Assembly: GCA_051530055.1 (NCBI GenBank)
Contig: CM121343.1
Coordinates: 1,426,001-1,490,000 of the forward strand
Reading direction: 5' to 3'
Length of the DNA: 64,000 nucleotides
DNA from: Neoechinorhynchus agilis
Lineage: Eukaryota; Acanthocephala
The notes under the pieces were generated by a model. That model worked only from the letters and a program-made list of their open reading frames with translations. It was not told the origin of the DNA and did not search any database. Positions within the stretch are counted from its first letter, which is position 1, and each line of letters begins with the position of its first letter. Both the position numbers and the translations under genes were made by a program. Below, piece by piece: positions 42,882 through 52,660 of this stretch.

Positions 42882-43088
42882 TCAGAACAATCCATAATCT
42901 ATTGTCGTTTCAGTCAAATCCTCTGTTTTAAAAGGCTTGAACTCATTGGATAGCTTTTTGTTATATTTTAGTCCATATATAATTATGAGTGAGAAATACG
43001 TGACGAAGAAGAGTACAATAACAATAATCGATATTACGGTGAATTTTGTAACTGCGGACATTTTCATTTTGCCTCCTCGATACCTCAA
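42882..43088 (-). CDS. small single-pass membrane protein, D1 copy 1 (unit Y)
   Basis: 68 codons from 43,088, or 59 from ATG 43,061 (MSAVTKFTVIS), which aligns with the start of the unit X protein. One long hydrophobic helix (FTVISIIVIVLFFVTYFSLI) is followed by IYGLKYNKKLSNEFKPFKTE and an acidic tail ending DYGLF. It is a paralogue of the unit X protein: the IYYGLQY and ELKAFxTED words of unit X align with IIYGLKY and EFKPFKTED here. Copy at 51,355-51,561. Function unknown. Confidence 0.45.
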   Translation of the reverse strand: MRYRGGKMKMSAVTKFTVISIIVIVLFFVTYFSLIIIYGLKYNKKLSNEFKPFKTEDLTETTIDYGLF

Positions 43089-43444
43089 AGAAAACTTTAA
43101 TGTCGTCTCTTAGCAACGAATATTTAATTGACGAATTTAAATGTTGGCATCTTTCAGTTGAACAAACATTCAAATGCTTAAAGCGTCACAACAAAAAGCA
43201 TTCAGCATTATTGTCGATCGATGTTGTTGTATAATAAATGAAGGAATTAGATCATTGACTTGATAGCAATCAGATTCTGTACTGAGATTGAAATTGCCTT
43301 CCGATATCGGTTCACTGATTATTTCCGACGAGACTTAAGTGAACATAAAAGTTTTCAACGCTAATCGTACCAGTAAATAAAAACATGGAAGTGAAAAATT
43401 CATAAAAATTATACCATGGAATTGATGTGGTGGTAAATAAAATC

Positions 43445-44220
43445 ATGCTGAAGGTCTTAAACCTACTAACTTTAATAACGAGGATATTTCTTGAAGCGGA
43501 AGGTATTAAATTATTTGAGGAGCTCCTTAGTAGCAAAAATATTAAATATAAGAATATATCGTGTAAAGTGAGACAACTTTAGTGTTAAACCCTCCTCCTA
43601 ACATGTCAAAAGAAGAGTTAGGTTTATTTCAGAATACTTTTGGTCTAGTTCCAATTAAACATTTGAAGAAGAGCCCATCTACGGAGCCGTATGCTTTGCT
43701 TGTGTCGGTTAGGCTGGATGAGGTGGACAAAGCTCGGGGAACTTATTTTGGATTTCTAGCATACTGGATCAAATTTGTTTCTCGTCGATCAGAATCGATA
43801 CATGATTACGTGTTAACTCAGTGCGCTAATTGCTGCAATTGGGGTCACAATAGTTTTCAATGCTCTAACCAGGTTAAGTGTATGATGAGATGTGGTGGCC
43901 CGCATAATAAAATTAATTGTAGTAATTCTTGCACGATTACGTGTGCAAATTGTTCAGATGGGTATGAAGCATATAAATCCGGCAGCGGTGAATTATTGGA
44001 AGTTGGCGAAGCCGGATAATTCTTTGAATGGCAATGCCTAGTTTAATAAGAGGGCGGAAAATGTTTACTGGACTGTTCAGAAGAAAAATATAGCCTAGAG
44101 AGAGGGTAAGTTTAAAGAGGAGTTTAGATGTGCTTAAGGAGAGAGTAGACAGTTTGAATAAGAACATTGAGGAGAAGCAAAAAATGATTCATGATTTATT
44201 AATATTATTGTGGCGCCCGA
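43445..44220 (+). mobile_element. LINE ORF1 fragment (family C, D2 copy 1), 5' truncated
   Basis: The frame 43,582-44,019 has LGLFQNTFGLVPIKHLKK, then DYVLTQCANCCNWGHNSFQC (knuckle 1), CMMRCGGPHNKINC (knuckle 2, one residue longer than usual) and CANCSDGYEAY (knuckle 3, broken). The layout is that of LINE B ORF1 but the sequence is distinct. The N-terminal part (DYVLKIGREDLGELS) is present only in the second copy (54,360-54,820). Followed by a decayed tail. Confidence 0.7.
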
Positions 44221-44690
44221 TGAGTGGACTAAGATTAACATAGCTAAACGGATTTTTTTATGTAAGAAGAAAAGATGGGCCATCAAGTCAGCTACCGATG
44301 TCGTAACGTTAACAGTCACACAATTTGTCAAACGCGCACGTAGAACCCAGCGTTAAACTAACGCTGACGTAAGCAATCAATTATCACACTAATCGTGGAG
44401 TTTGAGAGTATTAAACATCTCATTGAATTTGATATTGATAATTGGTTTGTCGTGTTTAATGATTAATGCTCGAAAGAACCCATTAGTAAAAAGATGAGCA
44501 TGGGGGATATGGTCCTGTCGTGTGGTCCTTTTAGAAATGTGGGCAGGTATAAAAAAGGTCGGTATAGAAGTCGATTTCAGAGGAAATGGCAAGAAGGGAA
44601 GTGGTTCCTGCTGCAAACGTGATACCGTTCCGATCATTTGTCGAAGATGAACATTGGAAAGATTATATATAGCAGCATATGATAGTGAGT
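44221..44690. other. spacer within D2, nothing firm
   Basis: Contains the stretch that differs between D2 copies (44,217-44,307) and a conserved 44,308-44,690 part with a short inverted word (CAGCGTTAAACTAACGCTG). No supported gene. Confidence 0.4.
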
Positions 44691-45258
44691 AGAATCACCG
44701 ATGCGGATCAGAAAAAGGCCTTGGTTCAACGACTTTTCGTCAATTGACGAAGATTCTGATCCGAGATAAGTTGCAGTTGGTGAGTTATGAGGAAATTTGC
44801 AACACGCTCTTAAGTCTGCTGGAAATGTTCGAGCACGAGGTGACGGCTCGATATAAGTTCGGTCAAGTTTTGATAAAGGCAGAACAAACTTATTCTGAAT
44901 GGTTTTCTAAAGTAAAGGGAGCTGCAGAAGGCTGCAATGGATATGGTAACAAAAACATGAAGGCAGTTACTTATACGACGAAACAAAAAACTCTCAGTGC
45001 CCTCATAGGTTCTGCAAGAGGTGACTCACCGCATGGTGTTGTCTACGATATACCTTTTGGGGATTGTAGTAGGTCCTATATTGGACAAACTAACAATCTT
45101 CCACGCAGAATCTATGAGCATAAATATGCACTGAAGCGATGTGATGGAAATTCAGCGATTGTCAATCACGTCAATACGACAGGACATTCCATCAATTTTG
45201 ATGATGTCAAAATCTTAATGCGTAGTGACGATCGATATTCGCGTGTTATTGTTGAATC
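44691..45258 (+). mobile_element. chimeric stretch: Gypsy gag piece joined to PLE GIY-YIG piece (D2 copy 1)
   Basis: The first part (about 44,700-44,940) resembles Gypsy Gag (NTLLSLLEMFEHEVTARYKF, then AEQTYSEWFSKVKGAAEG). From about 44,955 the same stretch continues as a PLE linker (VTYTTKQKTLSALIG) and GIY-YIG domain (GVVYDIPFGDCSRSYIGQTN, RRIYEHKYALKR, SAIVNHVNTTGHSINF). The Gypsy part is a fossil fragment. The junction is inherited by both D2 copies and so predates the duplication. Confidence 0.65.
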
Positions 45259-45278
45259 TGTTGACAGTCATCAACATC

Positions 45279-46390
45279 ATGCGAAGTTTTTGTTCTGACG
45301 GAAAAAGCGTATTTAGTAGTGAACACCCTTCGAAACCTCCTGATCCTTCTGATAATCATGGAGGCTTTGTTCTGGAGAAGCGAGAGCAGCTACTCTCTAA
45401 TCTCGAGCTACAACAATCACAAGTCCTGGGAAACAACTTCCAGTCGACATCATCAAAACAAATTCCAATATCAAATTACTTGTCTTCACCGACAAAAAGA
45501 TGGTCATACATAGCTATCTTCAAATCAAAACCAACCCTTCCCAAACAAATCATGTACGATCAAATAGTAAGCCCTTGGACTCGTTCTTTTAAAAACGATG
45601 GCATTAAAAGAATCGATCACTTAACATATTTCGCCGGCACGCTTAGAATTTATATGGTGTCACATACTTGGTTGGAAAAATTGGTCAACTTCTCTATTTC
45701 TAATCTTCCCAAGGAAGTGTATGATGTTTCATATAGCTCTCAAAAAGTACAATTTCCTGTGAAAGGAATTGATCCTTCAATCACTAATGAAGAGCGGGAA
45801 GATTTCGAGCAATCGTTCAATTGCAAGATCAAGTTTTTTTTTAATTCAAGGAGGACAGGTCAACCCATCTCGATTGCCATGGTGGAGGGACAAAGACAAG
45901 TTCGCGACGACTTATGCACACAACAATTTTGCTCGTTCAATTGCTTTGAAATTAACTTTGCGATGAAGTCGAACCATGAACAGGATGACTTCATATTCCC
46001 ACAATGCACCATCTGCCAGCAATGGGGCCACTGATGCCAAAATTGCCCCAATCCATCCTTAAAAAAATGTTGCCACTGCGCAGATGCCTCCCATGGTTCG
46101 GATCAGTGTATTAAGTCAAAAAAGTAGTGTGTGAATTGTCATGGACAACATTCGTCCTTCTATAAAGGCTGTCCTGAGTTCAAGAAATATTGGGCTTGGG
46201 CTAAAAAGTCTCTCAATGCCGGTGGAGACAACAGGAGCAAATTCAGGAATCCAACCGAGCAGTCAGCAGCGAAGCTCAACTCAGCGCTTCAAGCAGCCTC
46301 CTATCGTCAATTTGACAACTCTACTTCGGAACATTCCGTCAATGAGCCGTCAGCTCAAGTTGTGACCAATCGCACAACATACGCTTCGTA
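45279..46390 (+). mobile_element. LINE family A ORF1 fragment (nearly whole ORF1, no ORF2)
   Basis: ATG at 45,279 in the context ATCATG, as in the other family A copies. It shows PSKPPDPSDNHGGF, then PTLPKQIMYDQIVSPWTRSF, and an RRM-like middle (LTYFAGTLRIYMVS). Knuckles follow: CTICQQWGH (first knuckle cut by a stop right after the His), CCHCADASHGSDQC and CVNCHGQHSSFYKGC. Stops occur after the first knuckle and after SDQCIKSKK. The frame continues to about 46,390, where a PLE begins. ORF2 is missing. Confidence 0.75.
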
Positions 46391-46399
46391 AACGATTTC

Positions 46400-48460
46400 G
46401 TAAAAGGAAAAATGGTAGATCATGATTATAAGACTAGAAGTATACTGAAAAAGCAGTTGAACACACTGGGGATCGTGGAGGCGGAGGAAGCTCAGGAAGA
46501 GATGCGAGACTTGAGAGTAGTTAATTGGTCTAGCAGAACACTCACAAAACATGAAATCAGCGTTTTAGCAATGGGGCCTGATTTCATTCCCACACCGAAG
46601 ATTTCGGACATTGAGGTGAGATGTGATGTGGAAGCGATGTTAAAAACAGCCCCTGGGGAAAGTTTCAACGATATAATTCTGTACGAAAAAGTGGCGAGAC
46701 AACAGATAAGACGACTAGTCCCGAACATGGATAAAAACGAGCTGATGGCCATGAAATCGCTACAAAAGGACGACAGTATTCGGATATGCCGAGTTGACAA
46801 AGGAAAGGCATTCGTAATATTGAACAAGGAAAATTACTCAGAATCTGGAAGGAAATTGCTCAATGATGGAAAGTTTGTGAAATTAATCAAGGATCCAACA
46901 GTGGCACGTGAACGTGCATTCAATCGGCATCTTATGGACTTACAGAAGTCAGGAAAAATATCACAAGAATGATACAATAACACACGATCAACGAATGCAT
47001 CCGCAGAATTCTTATACATGCTCCCGAAACTCCATAAACCGAAACTGAATGTAAGACCTGTGATAGCCTCTTATAATTCCTTTAGCCATAGATTGGCAAA
47101 GGTGATTAAACAATTACTCAGACAATATATCGAGAAGAGCAATTCAGAAGTGAAGGATGGACCTGCGTTTGCAAAATTGGTAAGAAAGATGGATCCTAGA
47201 AACAGGTGGTTTATGGCAGTGGACATTAAGTCTCTATTTACAAATATACCACTTAAAGAAGCAACAAAATCAGCAGCAACCCTACCACAAGTAAAATGCG
47301 AGTCACCTTCCCTAAGCGTGGAGGAATGGATAAAGCTGATTGATTGGTGTACCACGAGAACATCTTTCAGTTTCGAGGATCTAATTATTGATCAGATCGA
47401 TGGTGTAGCGATGGGATCTCCGTTAGGACCAATACTGACTCACATATTTCTAACAGAATACGAAAAGACGGTTCGAAGAATCATTCCTGAGATATTGGTA
47501 TGGTACCGGTATGTGGACGACGCCTTCCTCGTTTTAAAGGAGAATCCCGAAACTATTGATGTGCAGAAAAAACTAAATAGCATTCATCTGTCGATCCAGT
47601 GGACTACAACATTTCAAAGTCCAACAGGTGAATTGTCTTTTTTGGACGTAATAATGAAACGCAACGGGAACGAAATAGATACCAGAGTCTTTAAAAAACC
47701 AGGAATACCATGGGGCTTATCAGATTGAAAGAGTCATGGGGCGACACGATATAAAGTCGCAGCGGCGAAGACTCTTTTCAATAGAGCACGAGAGATATGC
47801 AGCAATAGCAGAAATCTATCGGCAGCCATGATTGAGATAGAGGGTATGCTCCAAAAACGTCACTTTCCGAGATGGACGATCAAAAGAGCTAAATTTTGTA
47901 GAATGAAGGAAGGATATGCCACATCGGACAAAATGGTGATAAAATGCCTGAAGAACACGTATGTGGGTGAAAAGGCACTCAATCAGATATCGCACACTTT
48001 GTGGAAAGTGAAAGAACCGAAGATGATACCATATTTTCCATCCGCCCCGAAATTGAGTGGCCTGTTCAAAAAGAAACCGAAGACACCAACACCTTGTGTC
48101 GTATATACTATACCTTGCATAAATTGCCCGAAGAGGTATGTCGGACAAACGAAGCAAGGGTTGAATAAGAGAGTTAACCAGCACAAGTATAGTGTGAGGG
48201 GAGGCGACACTTCTTCGGCGATTTTTAATCATGTGTTGGAGGACGGCCATATAATTGATTTCGATGGAGCAAGCATATTGGAAAGAGAAAATAACCTAAC
48301 AAAAAGATTAATTAAAGAGGCGATATATATTGAGACGGTAAGCACATTCCAGGGCAATAAGAGTAATTGGTCATTGATATTGCCCACCGATAGTTTACAG
48401 TTAAGACGAGCTCAGGGGGAATTGCACGCACTCCCACGGGCAGTGACGCTCCCTAGTTAA
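46400..48460 (+). mobile_element. PLE, near-complete coding region (N-terminal, RT, GIY-YIG)
   Basis: The most complete PLE here, in three open pieces. N-terminal piece 46,412-46,972 has the motif LTKHEISVLAMGPDFIPTPK and VDKGKAFVILNKENY. RT piece 47,018-47,728 has YMLPKLHKPKLNVRPVIASY, MAVDIKSLFTNIPLKEA (first catalytic Asp), DQIDGVAMGSPLGPIL, WYRYVDDAFLVL (Asp pair) and GELSFLDVIMKRN. C-terminal piece 47,828-48,460 has a linker (IKCLKNTYVGEKALNQIS) and GIY-YIG (CVVYTIPCINCPKRYVGQTK, NKRVNQHKYSVRGGDTSS). All expected domains are present in order. At least two interruptions make it inactive. It replaces the 3' part of the LINE ORF1 on its left. Confidence 0.85.
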
Positions 48461-48496
48461 TACGACGAATAAAAATTACACACAAAAAACTACATT

Positions 48497-48522
48497 CTTA
48501 TGAGGGGACTGAGGTCTCGAAA
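48497..48522 (+). ncRNA. degenerate hammerhead-like motif after the PLE
   Basis: CTTATGA (one mismatch to CTGATGA), an extra G, GGGAC/GTCTC as stem II with one G-U pair and loop TGAG, then GAAA. It lies 37 bases after the PLE stop codon, like the other PLE-associated motifs. Confidence 0.3.
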
Positions 48523-48591
48523 TATTAATGGAATAAATGTTAATTTTTCTCGGAGCGATAAAGAGTCACCCAAAAAAGAAGCTAATTTTAA

Positions 48592-48668
48592 TAGAAATCA
48601 GAAATCAATGAATATTCCAATTTCCTTTGACATCTCAAAAGCTTTTGATAACATTAATATTAATTTTC
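48592..48668 (+). mobile_element. short LINE family A reverse-transcriptase fragment
   Basis: Encodes SMNIPISFDISKAFDNIN, the RT block with the first catalytic Asp, closely matching family A copies at 59,410-59,470. It ends exactly where duplicated block D1 copy 2 starts. Confidence 0.7.
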
Positions 48669-49170
48669 ACGGCAAAAGAAACGAAATGGTTTCATTTTGA
48701 GTGCCTTTTTAAATATATCCTTAAACGCACTCAAATATTTATTGAGTTTAAAATGGTTGTTGTAATTTTTCAGTTCAACGTGATGACCAATGGAGAGATT
48801 TGGTTACTCACACCTCAAATATCCATGACTTATTTTATGTTTTAGAATACGCAACCATTTTAATTTTTATCAGTTGGGTCAAAAGGTTTTCGCAATCAAG
48901 GGCTGCGGTGGGGACAGCACATAGCCGCTCATAAAACTTCAATTATTCAATCGATGGTCCCAATTTTTGTATGAAGCGCGATACGACCATTTTAGTTCTT
49001 ATGATTTGGGGTGTCTCCGCTTAACTGATGCATCTCGAAATTTTGGCTATGGAACCTGAAGTTCATAAAGGACGTACCTGAGAACTATAAGGTAGCTGCG
49101 GTGGTAGATGATGATGTTGCGATGATGAGAGCATCGATTTCGAGTCTCTAATCATGAAGCCAAGAAATCA

Positions 49171-49404
49171 TTGTCCAGAAAAAAGAAGCTTGTGAAATCT
49201 GAAGAATCATTGCAAAGTGAAAAAATCTGCAAAACCTCTGAAAAGACGGAGGAATCGCCTAAACAAATTGATTGCGATTTGTCATTTTACTGCAGGGGAT
49301 TACGCATTGGACTTTATAAGGATTGCGGGATATGGAATTTAGACTGGATTCGTCGAATGTTCCGACAATTCATGTCAAAAGAAATTACAGCACAAGACCT
49401 TTAA
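49171..49404 (+). CDS. putative small protein (GIWNLDW family), D1 copy 2
   Basis: The same 77-codon frame as 40,702-40,935, with identical translation. It belongs to the duplicated block, so identity reflects recent duplication rather than selection. Confidence 0.4.
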   Translation: MSRKKKLVKSEESLQSEKICKTSEKTEESPKQIDCDLSFYCRGLRIGLYKDCGIWNLDWIRRMFRQFMSKEITAQDL

Positions 49405-50096
49405 GCATTACAAATCAAATAACTATTAAAACGATGATAAATAACGTAGAGAACAATAAATATTAATATTTAATTTAACTTGTGAACGCAAAATTTACAA
49501 ATGCCGTTCAAAGATCTATGGATTCAAAATAATAAGTTATTCAACCGAATGGTGCAAGTTTTGTAAGTTAAAACAAGAAATTGTATCGAAGTAAAGATTT
49601 TTGTGTTTGGAATGTTAAAGAATCATAATTAAAATCAATAAAAATGTAGATGATTCTGTTCAAGCAGGTTCCTAACTTTAAATGCAATAAATGATACACT
49701 ATTTATATCTTTGCACTGTCCTTCGTTTGAACGTCGAACATCGAATGTGTTTCCAGTTTTAAGGACAGGGTGCATCACCGCTTAAACCTCTTTTTTAATC
49801 CGTCAAGTACGTTTCTTATAACTATTCGAAAATGCATCCAATCACCGTCGGACACATTGTAGCAATTTAAGAAAGCCGGAATTAAAAGTTTATTTTTTTT
49901 TGAAGGACGAGTGTATTTGCTAGGCTGCATTATTTCTGCGGTTAAATTGTATCCTAATAAAAAGAGATAAGTGGAATAAGGTAAGACGGCAGCATTTATT
50001 AGCGTTTCTCAGCTACTCAAATGTTCGGAAATTCCCTCTTTAGAATAAATACATAATTTATTATTGTTCATAATCAATCCTCTGTTTCAAAAGCCT

Positions 50097-50384
50097 TTAA
50101 CTCGCAGGAGCGCTCTTGCATAAATATTGGCGTGCATATGAAGAGATAATTGAAAATACCAAAAGGATGGTCATTATAACAGGCATAATAATTATAATCC
50201 TCAAGCAATCATCATAAAATTTTTTGGAATTTTTGCAGTTTGACTCATCGTTTCCTTCAGCTACATCCAATGTTGTATTGTTGGACATTTTACTTTTGCG
50301 TCTTCGATACTTAACACAGAGCTTTTTAATTCGTCTCTTAGCAACGAGGATTTCATTGACGATTTTGAAAGTTGGCAATGCCAT
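50097..50384 (-). CDS. small single-pass membrane protein, D1 copy 2 (unit X)
   Basis: The frame is open from ATG 50,384 (MALPTFKIVNEILVAKRRIK, a basic N-terminal extension). The likely start is 50,288 (MSNNTTLDVAEGNDESNC), by comparison with 41,815 where the extension is closed. The same hydrophobic helix and tail as copy 1 follow. The extension is also open in the diverged unit at 6,655-6,936, so a longer protein in some copies cannot be excluded. Confidence 0.4.
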   Translation of the reverse strand: MALPTFKIVNEILVAKRRIKKLCVKYRRRKSKMSNNTTLDVAEGNDESNCKNSKKFYDDCLRIIIIMPVIMTILLVFSIISSYARQYLCKSAPAS

Positions 50385-51354
50385 TCAAAGTTCCATGGAA
50401 TCAAAATAATAAGTTATTCAATCGAATAGCGCAAGTTTTGTAAGCTAAAACAGGAAATTTTATCGAAGTAAAGATAAATGCGATTTTTATGTTTGGAGTG
50501 TTAAAGAATCATAATTAAAATCAATAAAAATGTAGATGATTCTTTTCAATTAGGTTTCAAGTTATAAATACAATAAATGGTAAACTGCGTTGAACTTTTC
50601 ATAATCCTTAGGTTGAACGTCGAACTTCGAATGTATTTCTAGTTTTAAAGGCAGAATGCTTCACCGCTTAAACGTTTTTTGAAAATCCGTCAAGTACAAT
50701 TATAACGACTATTCGAAAATGCATCCAATCACCGTCGGACGCAATGTTATTTATAAAAGACAAGCGTGCTTTCTTATTTGAAATTAATTCTATGATACTC
50801 GAGTATTTTAATCAGAGATAAGCAGAAAATTTATCGAATTTTGTGTTCGATGCTTTTAATTCAAATCGTGTGCATTCTAAAAAACCTGTTAATTTTTAAT
50901 TAACAAATTTTTCGTTTATTTATAGTTAAGAACGAAAGTGAGTTTGTCAAAAAGGTATTGAACTCGATCTCTCACTTGGGACAAATATGTCATTTTAAAC
51001 AACTAAGTGTAAAATATTAATATATTTAAAAGAATATTCCATTTCCGAGTAAAAACAAGCGATAAAAACATATAAACAAAATATTTGTTATGTAAGCTTA
51101 TTATGGAGGGGAATTTTCCGAGTAAATGACCGAAGTAAATCTTAAGATAAGCCGACAGCATTGATTAGCGTTTGAATATTTATTACTTGATTGCATAAGA
51201 GTTTAGAGGCGAAATAATTTCAGTATAATTGTGAAAGCTAGAATAAAATTCTGATTCATGCCGTTCGATTATTCATATAAAGTGAATTCACGTCAAAACC
51301 GTTTTTTTAGTTTAACCAAAAGCTCAGCAATTCATTTATTCGGAAATGCCCTTT

Positions 51355-51561
51355 TCAGAACAATCCATAATCTATTGTCGTTTCAGTCAAATCCTCTGTT
51401 TTAAAAGGCTTGAACTCATTGGATAGCTTTTTGTTATATTTTAGTCCATATATAATTATGAGTGAGAAATACGTGACGAAGAAGAGTACAATAACAATAA
51501 TCGATATTACGGTGAATTTTGTAACTGCGGACATTTTCATTTTGCCTCGTCGAAACCTCAA
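51355..51561 (-). CDS. small single-pass membrane protein, D1 copy 2 (unit Y)
   Basis: Near-identical to 42,882-43,088. The only differences are near the upstream ATG (MRFRRGK against MRYRGGK), outside the preferred start MSAVTKFTVIS. One hydrophobic helix and an acidic C-terminus. Confidence 0.45.
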   Translation of the reverse strand: MRFRRGKMKMSAVTKFTVISIIVIVLFFVTYFSLIIIYGLKYNKKLSNEFKPFKTEDLTETTIDYGLF

Positions 51562-51918
51562 AGAAAACTTTAATGTCGTCTCTTAGCAACGAATATTTAA
51601 TTGACGAATTTAAATGTTGGCATCTTTCAGTTGAACAAACATTCAAATGCTTAAAGCGTCACAACAAAAAAGCATTCAGCATTATTGTCGATCGATGTTG
51701 TTGTATAATAAATGAAGGAATTAGATCATTGACTTGATAGCAATCAGATTCTGTACTGAGATTGAAATTGCCTTCCGATATCGGTTCACTGATTATTTCC
51801 GACGAGACTTAAGTGAACATAAAAGTTTTCAACGCTAATCGTACCAGTAAATAAAAACATGGAAGTGAAAAATTCATAAAAATTATGCCATGGAATTGAT
51901 GTGGTGGTAAATAAAATC

Positions 51919-52228
51919 ACAAAAATGTTCCCATTTTCCCTTTCAATTGTACGCTTTCAGTATTTCGATGCTGCATTGTTTCTAAAATATTTCCTTGGTA
52001 TTAAAGAAAGTAAATAATTAAGCACCCTGTTTAATTTTCGTCAAGTATGAATTTAAAAAATTTTAAGGAATCAATTTTTAATTAATGCACTATCATACCA
52101 GTCAATAATCAAAAACGTATCTTCTTTTATGACGATCTGTGATAAAAGTGACACCGTCAGTCTTAGCCGTTCAGTTTTTATAGTAAAAATATAAGGATTA
52201 AATAAATCAATGTGCGTTATGTTCCCTT
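51919..52228. other. AT-rich spacer present only in the second copy
   Basis: Start of the 2.76-kb stretch between D1 and D2 in the second copy. Nothing recognisable. Confidence 0.4.
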
Positions 52229-52660
52229 TTGCTAATCCAAACTAACACTTCAGCGTTTGAGGATGAGTTCGAACTGTATAGCGTACCCATCTTACTCACA
52301 GAAAGTTATCGACGAAGCGACCACGAGAGCAACCCTTCTATTACAAAAAGGGCCCATCCGATAAACCTCAGCCTGGGTCAACACTGTTTCCAAAAACAAC
52401 TAATTAACATGTACAAACCAAATGAAATGACAAAAGGGATCGAATCGAGATGCTACTACACGACAAAAGCGTTTAAACCCTGCTTTATAAGGGAAAGGAG
52501 AACGACCATCGAAACCCTCAATGCGGTTTACCGCTTCAACTGCCCAATGGATGCCTATAACAAATCTTACGTCGGCCACACTACTTGCAGGTTAGAGGAA
52601 CGAATTAAACAGCACAGATAAAAGACAAGTGTAATATATAAGTGCACTTCAACGGAACAT
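52229..52660 (+). mobile_element. PLE GIY-YIG fragment, distinct lineage
   Basis: The 130-codon frame has a linker (KGIESRCYYTTKAFKPCFIR) and a GIY-YIG start (LNAVYRFNCPMDAYNKSYVG, then LEERIKQHR). The usual YIGQT is YVGHT. The second half of the domain is lost after the stop at 52,621. It is unlike the other PLE copies in the window, so another lineage. Confidence 0.6.

Larger units (their letters stand above)
40199..43444. repeat. duplicated block D1, first copy (units X and Y)
   Basis: This 3.25-kb block recurs at 48,669-51,918 with only scattered differences and no large gap. It contains unit X (GIWNLDW frame on plus, small membrane protein on minus) and the related unit Y (another small membrane protein on minus). 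Its left edge is CACGGCAAAAGAAACG. Its right edge is AAATAAAATC, where it abuts block D2. Confidence 0.85.
43445..45258. repeat. duplicated block D2, first copy
   Basis: Near-identical to 54,683-56,495, except that an internal stretch (44,217-44,307 here, 55,455-55,540 there) is unrelated. It contains a LINE ORF1 fragment, a Gypsy gag fragment and a PLE GIY-YIG fragment. Here it directly follows D1. In the second copy 2.76 kb lies between D1 and D2. Confidence 0.85.
48669..51918. repeat. duplicated block D1, second copy
   Basis: Direct-orientation duplicate of 40,199-43,444, about 3.25 kb, near-identical. The left junction abuts a LINE RT fragment and the right junction continues into sequence absent from the first copy. 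Confidence 0.85.
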
